From Verrucomicrobia bacterium UBA3841 (lineage in GTDB: Bacteria > Verrucomicrobiota > Kiritimatiellia > RFP12 > UBA1067): 64,000 nt of DNA. Positions 59,740 through 64,000 of this stretch are shown here, in pieces. The notes under the pieces are model-generated. The model was given only the letters and a program-made list of their open reading frames with translations, was not told the origin of the DNA and did not search any database. Within the stretch, counting starts at the first letter, position 1. Every line of letters starts with the position of its first letter. The DNA lies in assembly GCA_002392765.1 (NCBI GenBank), contig DGHT01000014.1, forward strand, positions 42,599 to 106,598, written 5' to 3'. Both the position numbers and the translations under genes were made by a program.

Positions 59740-62700
59740 TCACTGCTCTTCGCCCCAGTCGTCGGCCCAGTAGTCCTTTTCACCCTGGTCTACGGCGTTT
59801 ATGTTGAACGGGACGGAGAATATCCAGTTGCGCGCGACATCCTTCTTTTTGGCTTCGTCGTAGGAAGTCAGCCTTACCGTCCGGCAGGCGAATCCGAGCG
59901 TGGCAGTATCGTCGGTGATCGGCGCATACGGGTCGCAGGCGGTTATCAGCACTCCGTAATGCTTGAAGCCCGTCAGCTCCTTCATCGTCAATCCGTCGTC
60001 GCTCAGGCTCCAAAGCGAGAAGGATCCTGTCGCAAGTCCGGTCGCGCGCGCCAGTTTCACCTGCACGTTCGCCGGGTTGACGGAAGTTTCGAGATCGTAC
60101 GCCTTGCCGCTCTTGACAAGCACGCGCTTGGGCGTCGAGAACGCGTTAGCGGAGACCGACACCCCCGTGCCGTCCGTCTCCGCGCCCTCGGCGATGGAGT
60201 AGCCGGACGCCAAAACCTCTTTGGGGAATTCCGCGGCCTTCGTGGTGGAGACCTCCAGCGCGCTTTCCAGGTAGTATCTTTGGAGATTCTTGACCGTGTC
60301 GAACCATCCGCCCACCGGAACGGGCCAGATGTCATATCCATCCTCGCCGTCGTATGTCGCCGCGCCGCTGTCGTTGCTCCACTGGAGATAATCGCAGCTG
60401 GACACGTACGCGCACCGGGAGCCGCTCTCCCTGCAAAGTTTCAGCCGTCCGCCGAAGAGAACCGGATTCTTCGCGTAGTAGAGCGGAATCGTCATCACAT
60501 AGCCGCCCTCCGGCTCTTCGCCGGGCGAGATTGCGCAGGCGGCGGCGGACATCGAAATCTTCGTAGCACCGTCGGCCAGAATGCCCGCGACTTTCGCCGT
60601 TCCCTTGCCGTCCACGGTGACTGTCAGATACCCGTTGCCGGCGGGGATTCCGTCATCGAGGGTCACACCCTCCGCCACGAGCGAAACCGTGTAGTATCCG
60701 GTGAAATTCGTCACGGCCGTCAGATAGTCCTGCACTTTCGCGTTGTTGCGGCAGAGTGCGCCGGAGTAGAGAATGTCGCTCTGGTAGCCTTTGTTCCCCT
60801 GGTCGGGGATGTTCATGGACAGTTCCGCCGTCGCGACAGCCTTGAGCCAGTCGCCGGCTGCATCGGTCGAACCGGACGGCACCGTCACCTTCAGCGTGTT
60901 CGTGACGACGACGGACACGGTTTTGCCGGTCTCTTCGTCCAGTTCGTTCACCTTCTGCGCAAGTTCGAACGTTTTCGTCTTTTCGCCTTCGGTCTCGTCT
61001 TCGTCCCATCCCTTGGCGGAGAAGGAGTACGTCTTGCCGGCGATCTGCACCTTCGCGGAAAGCGCGGCGGGGTTCGCGGCGGACGCTGTGAACGTCACCG
61101 CCGCCTTGCCAGGCAAACGGTTTGTGAGCGCGCCGCCCTCTTCGTCGAGAACGCCGTAGAAAGTCCCCGATTCGACAGGAACTGTTTCCGTCTTCACCGT
61201 CGCCGCCTTGGGCGCTTTCGCCGCGTACGCGGATTCGACCGTCGCTCCCGGCTTCGAAACCTCCGCGAGCGTCACGGTGCACGCGCCGTCCGTTATCGTC
61301 GCCGGATACTCGCCGCCGCGCTTGGCGTCCTCCTCCCAATCGACGGGTTCGAGAACGACCTGGAACGTTTTGTTCCCTTCGTAATGTTCCACAAGATCCG
61401 GAATCAGCTGCACAACAACGGTCTTCGGTTTGCTGTCGCCGTTCTCCCACTCGAGAACGCCGTTCTGCGCTATGTAGTCTTCGCCCGGGACGGCGGTTCC
61501 CGCGACGGTCCCGTACCTGACGCGCACGTATCCGTCCTTGGACGTCCGGTTGACGGCGACAGACACGGATGGCGCGTTCTCCTTGACGGAAACTGCGGTC
61601 TTTGCCATTTTTATCACGCCCACGTTCGCGGACAGCCCGGAAATCGTATAGCCGCCGCCCGCGGGGTTTGCGGGATCTGCGTGCGCAACTTTCAGAATGT
61701 ATTTCGACTTGGACTTGGGAAGCTTGATCTGGGAAACGGACCTGACGTCTTCGCATACAACGCCCGAATCGGCGTTCGCTATGGAAAACACGGCATCGCC
61801 CTCCACGCCGGAAAGCGTGAAATCGTAGTATATGCCGTCGGCGCCCGTTATCGCGAAATTGTCCTCGGGGTCGTCTTCCCAGAGCGTGCGCAGAAGCGTC
61901 GTCTCCGTATTCTTGACGGCGAAGGCGACCGCCCCCTTCTCGACATCGTCTTTCGGGTCGGAAGCGTCGTAGTAGTAGACGTCGATCGCAGTCTCGGACG
62001 TTCCGGGGGTTATTTCCACCGTCTGCGCCGGGACCGCTTTGAACCCTGCGACGTTCTGGAACTTGACCGTCTGCTTCCCGCTCAGGAGAATCGAGCTGCC
62101 GCACGGATACTTGACCGTTTCCTTCCCGATGCTGAACGTGCCGAGCGCCGTTCCGTGCGGGACGACCTTGAGAATTCCCAGGCTCCCGCCCGACGCCGTG
62201 TGGGCCACGGCGCGGACATTGTAGCCGGGGACGTCCAGTCCGAGCGTGTCGGAACAGACGACGCGCATGTAGTACGTGGCGTTCGCGGCCGCCGTGAACG
62301 ACAGGGTCGCCGAAGGCCCCGGAATGAATTCGCCCGACGCCACCTCTTTCTCGGACGAACCCGACTTCGTGAACACCGATACCGCCAGCGGCAGCGCGAC
62401 GGTGTCGGACGGATCGGCGAATTCGAATCCGAGGCTGTACGTGACATCCTTCCTGACGGCGATCGAGAACGTGTCGCACCAGTCGGTCTTGGAAAGCCTG
62501 TGCGGCCCGTTCACCGCGCCGTCGGAGAACGGATCGGACGTCGCGACGCCCGGAAGGACGTCGAGCGCGGTCGCCCCGGCGACGGTGTCGTCGGACGCAT
62601 CCCATTCGTCGGGGTCGCCGTCCTGCGGCGAAACCTTCTCGAGCGAAAGCGTCACGGACTGGTACGACGGGGTCTCGGCGAATATGTCGTCGAGGTCTTC

Positions 62701-63882
62701 GCAGACGCCGACATAGTAGGTGCCGTTGGCGGCGGCCTCGAACGCGCATCTGACGTCGGACGACTCGCCGTCGATCGACGTGTTCTCGGAAAGTATCTTC
62801 CCTTTGCCGTCGTAAACGCGCATCATAAGACCGGATGCCGCCCCGGACGCCTCCGTCACGTAGCGTTCACCCTTGACGCCCTGGAAGGCGAACAGGGATT
62901 CGTCGATTATCTCGTCGTACGCGTCCCTGCCGCTCCAGTCGCTCAGGAAGCCTGCGACGCAGGTCGCGGATTCGCCCGGCGAGAGGCGCCCGGCAAGTTT
63001 GTGCTTGTCCACCGCCACCTGGTCGTATTTCTTGTGGGAGAACGTGAAAGCCACGCCTTCGACATTGTTCGAATCGGTCGTGACGCCCATCACGGAGATG
63101 GTGTACGACGCTGTCGTGTTCGGTATGACGAAAAAGCCTTCGTTGTATGGATCCTCCGCGTAGGCGGGATTGTCGTACAAGGTGTAGTCTGGGGAATCCT
63201 CCTCCTCGTCCTCGCTCTCGCTTTCGCTTTCCTTTTCTTCGGGGGCGAAGTCTATCGTGAGGGGCAGCTCCTCGTTTCCGCTCACAGTGGCGAATTCGTA
63301 AAGCACTCCGGCGGTGAGACGCGCCTTTATGAAATACTCGCCGCCGATCTGCAGCTCCTTGGAAACGTTGGCGAGTTTCGAACCCGGCGTCACGTTGAGG
63401 GGGTTGTCCTCGCGTCCCTGCGGGATCGACACCCCTCCATGGAACTTGACCGTGAAAGTCTCGGCGGAATCGCCCGTGAACTCGAAATAGTAGACCCATT
63501 TCTTCGGATCGCTTTCGGATTTCTCCTCGTCATCCACATACCAGTCGTCGGGATACATGACCTGGCGGATGTTTCCGCCCACTTCGTCGATTTCGGTGAA
63601 GTCGGCCGTCGGTTCTTCCTTTTTGTCGCTGGAGGGATCCTTCGGGTACACGGTCAGCTGCACGGTAGTGTTCGTCGGCAGGTCGGTCGTAAAAACGGTA
63701 TAGCCGCGGCTCCGCTGGAGCGTGGCCTTGAAATAGGCGACGTACTGCCCTTCGCTGTCGGGCGAAAGCGTCACTTTCTGCTCGCTTTTCAGGGTTGTTG
63801 CGGACGACTCCGACGTGGCCGCTCCGATCGCGGACGCCGCCATCATGATGCAGCCGGCGAACAACACCAATTTATGTTTCAT
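59740..63882 (-). CDS. Giant Calx-beta surface protein (paralogue B)
   Basis: 1380 residues with leader MKHKLVLFAGCIMMAASAIGA. Same plan as paralogue A: PPC-like domains, a Calx-beta domain (about 764-874, VRVRYGTVAGTAVPGEDYI) and the shared C-terminal module beginning ESGTFYGVLDEEGG. It has an acidic repeat (ESESEDEEED, near 222-235). The first residues after the leader differ, but WVYYFEFTG, YDNPAYAEDPYNEGFF and many other stretches align with A. Upstream gene of the pair, with its own promoter. Confidence 0.86.
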   Translation of the reverse strand: MKHKLVLFAGCIMMAASAIGAATSESSATTLKSEQKVTLSPDSEGQYVAYFKATLQRSRGYTVFTTDLPTNTTVQLTVYPKDPSSDKKEEPTADFTEIDEVGGNIRQVMYPDDWYVDDEEKSESDPKKWVYYFEFTGDSAETFTVKFHGGVSIPQGREDNPLNVTPGSKLANVSKELQIGGEYFIKARLTAGVLYEFATVSGNEELPLTIDFAPEEKESESESEDEEEDSPDYTLYDNPAYAEDPYNEGFFVIPNTTASYTISVMGVTTDSNNVEGVAFTFSHKKYDQVAVDKHKLAGRLSPGESATCVAGFLSDWSGRDAYDEIIDESLFAFQGVKGERYVTEASGAASGLMMRVYDGKGKILSENTSIDGESSDVRCAFEAAANGTYYVGVCEDLDDIFAETPSYQSVTLSLEKVSPQDGDPDEWDASDDTVAGATALDVLPGVATSDPFSDGAVNGPHRLSKTDWCDTFSIAVRKDVTYSLGFEFADPSDTVALPLAVSVFTKSGSSEKEVASGEFIPGPSATLSFTAAANATYYMRVVCSDTLGLDVPGYNVRAVAHTASGGSLGILKVVPHGTALGTFSIGKETVKYPCGSSILLSGKQTVKFQNVAGFKAVPAQTVEITPGTSETAIDVYYYDASDPKDDVEKGAVAFAVKNTETTLLRTLWEDDPEDNFAITGADGIYYDFTLSGVEGDAVFSIANADSGVVCEDVRSVSQIKLPKSKSKYILKVAHADPANPAGGGYTISGLSANVGVIKMAKTAVSVKENAPSVSVAVNRTSKDGYVRVRYGTVAGTAVPGEDYIAQNGVLEWENGDSKPKTVVVQLIPDLVEHYEGNKTFQVVLEPVDWEEDAKRGGEYPATITDGACTVTLAEVSKPGATVESAYAAKAPKAATVKTETVPVESGTFYGVLDEEGGALTNRLPGKAAVTFTASAANPAALSAKVQIAGKTYSFSAKGWDEDETEGEKTKTFELAQKVNELDEETGKTVSVVVTNTLKVTVPSGSTDAAGDWLKAVATAELSMNIPDQGNKGYQSDILYSGALCRNNAKVQDYLTAVTNFTGYYTVSLVAEGVTLDDGIPAGNGYLTVTVDGKGTAKVAGILADGATKISMSAAACAISPGEEPEGGYVMTIPLYYAKNPVLFGGRLKLCRESGSRCAYVSSCDYLQWSNDSGAATYDGEDGYDIWPVPVGGWFDTVKNLQRYYLESALEVSTTKAAEFPKEVLASGYSIAEGAETDGTGVSVSANAFSTPKRVLVKSGKAYDLETSVNPANVQVKLARATGLATGSFSLWSLSDDGLTMKELTGFKHYGVLITACDPYAPITDDTATLGFACRTVRLTSYDEAKKKDVARNWIFSVPFNINAVDQGEKDYWADDWGEEQ

Positions 63883-63920
63883 TTCAATCCCCCTTTTCCA
63901 TACAAGTGTAAACTTATAGA

Positions 63921-63949
63921 ATTATATCAAATATCGGAGGAATTGTCTT
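63921..63949 (-). promoter_or_regulatory. Promoter of the tandem surface-protein genes
   Basis: Minus strand AAGACA, 17 bases, TATAAT with TTTGA before it, about 40 bases upstream of the ATG. The last 118 bases of the window hold this and a small GCACCC/GGGTGC hairpin (63962-63982), nothing else. Confidence 0.6.
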
Positions 63950-64000
63950 TATAGTTTTTCAGCACCCGTCACAGGGGGGTGCGATTCTAAACCGTTGAGC

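Noticed and set aside
59959..63954. A 4-kb open frame (1331 codons) on the plus strand opposite the Calx-beta paralogue B gene
   Set aside because: The minus strand has a leader, known domains and a close paralogue next door. The plus frame gives Arg/Gly/Val-rich sequence with no domain, as expected for the complement of GC-rich coding DNA that avoids certain codons.

Overview
The window is GC-rich DNA from a Gram-negative bacterium. A FadL-family outer-membrane protein, lipoproteins, many secreted proteins and a YscU-type secretion switch all point to two membranes. The gene mix (NspC polyamine decarboxylase, a SctU protein, uronate catabolism with a GatC-like permease, very large BspA-type and Calx-beta surface proteins) fits an uncultured, probably gut-associated, member of the PVC group, most plausibly Kiritimatiellota or Lentisphaerota. 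No rRNA is present, so the placement is inference. Almost every gene is on the minus strand.

Layout. 1-5.6 kb: end of an unknown protein, then fucO-obg-panB-queH and a secreted phosphatase. 5.7-13.7 kb: an unsaturated-uronate (pectin-type) cluster (gatC, DUF4861, kduI, kduD, GH88) with a divergent XylR-type regulator; a REP-associated transposase (RAYT) and its repeat arrays sit inside this operon. 13.7-16.6 kb: two surface-polysaccharide genes and a lipoprotein. 16.6-23.4 kb: tRNA-Gln, tRNA-Asp, groEL-groES-dnaK, a VWA/CBM9-like fusion and an RNA-binding protein. 23.4-34.2 kb: GT4, fadL, icd, kbl, tdh, smc, lysA. 34.3-42.7 kb: accessory island with a 2024-residue BspA-like protein, an AlbA/ATPase-type regulator, a truncated BspA remnant and a palindromic repeat cluster. 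42.7-50.8 kb: a tightly overlapping nine-gene operon, serC-dapA-ispF-ABC-dciA-sbp-tsaB-pgpA-trmB. 51-52.9 kb: sctU, an ECF-type sigma factor and a small protein. 53-55.6 kb: nspC and a SpeA-type decarboxylase. 55.6-63.9 kb: two tandem paralogous surface proteins of about 1370 residues.

How it works together. GH88 releases unsaturated uronates, KduI and KduD carry them towards 2-keto-3-deoxygluconate, and the XylR-type protein probably senses the sugar from a promoter region shared with gatC. tdh and kbl form the threonine-to-glycine route. lysA and dapA (diaminopimelate/lysine) and ispF and panB are housekeeping genes.

The most unusual property is the abundance of short repeats in and around genes: 41-bp minisatellites at the RAYT (one array lies in frame inside it), GTAG-headed palindromes embedded in frame in the BspA-like gene, a 7-bp repeat inside GH88, an 11-bp repeat inside the AlbA/ATPase gene, and 8- and 10-bp-period arrays elsewhere. 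These, with a C-terminal module shared by the three giant surface proteins, are the best candidates for something not yet described.
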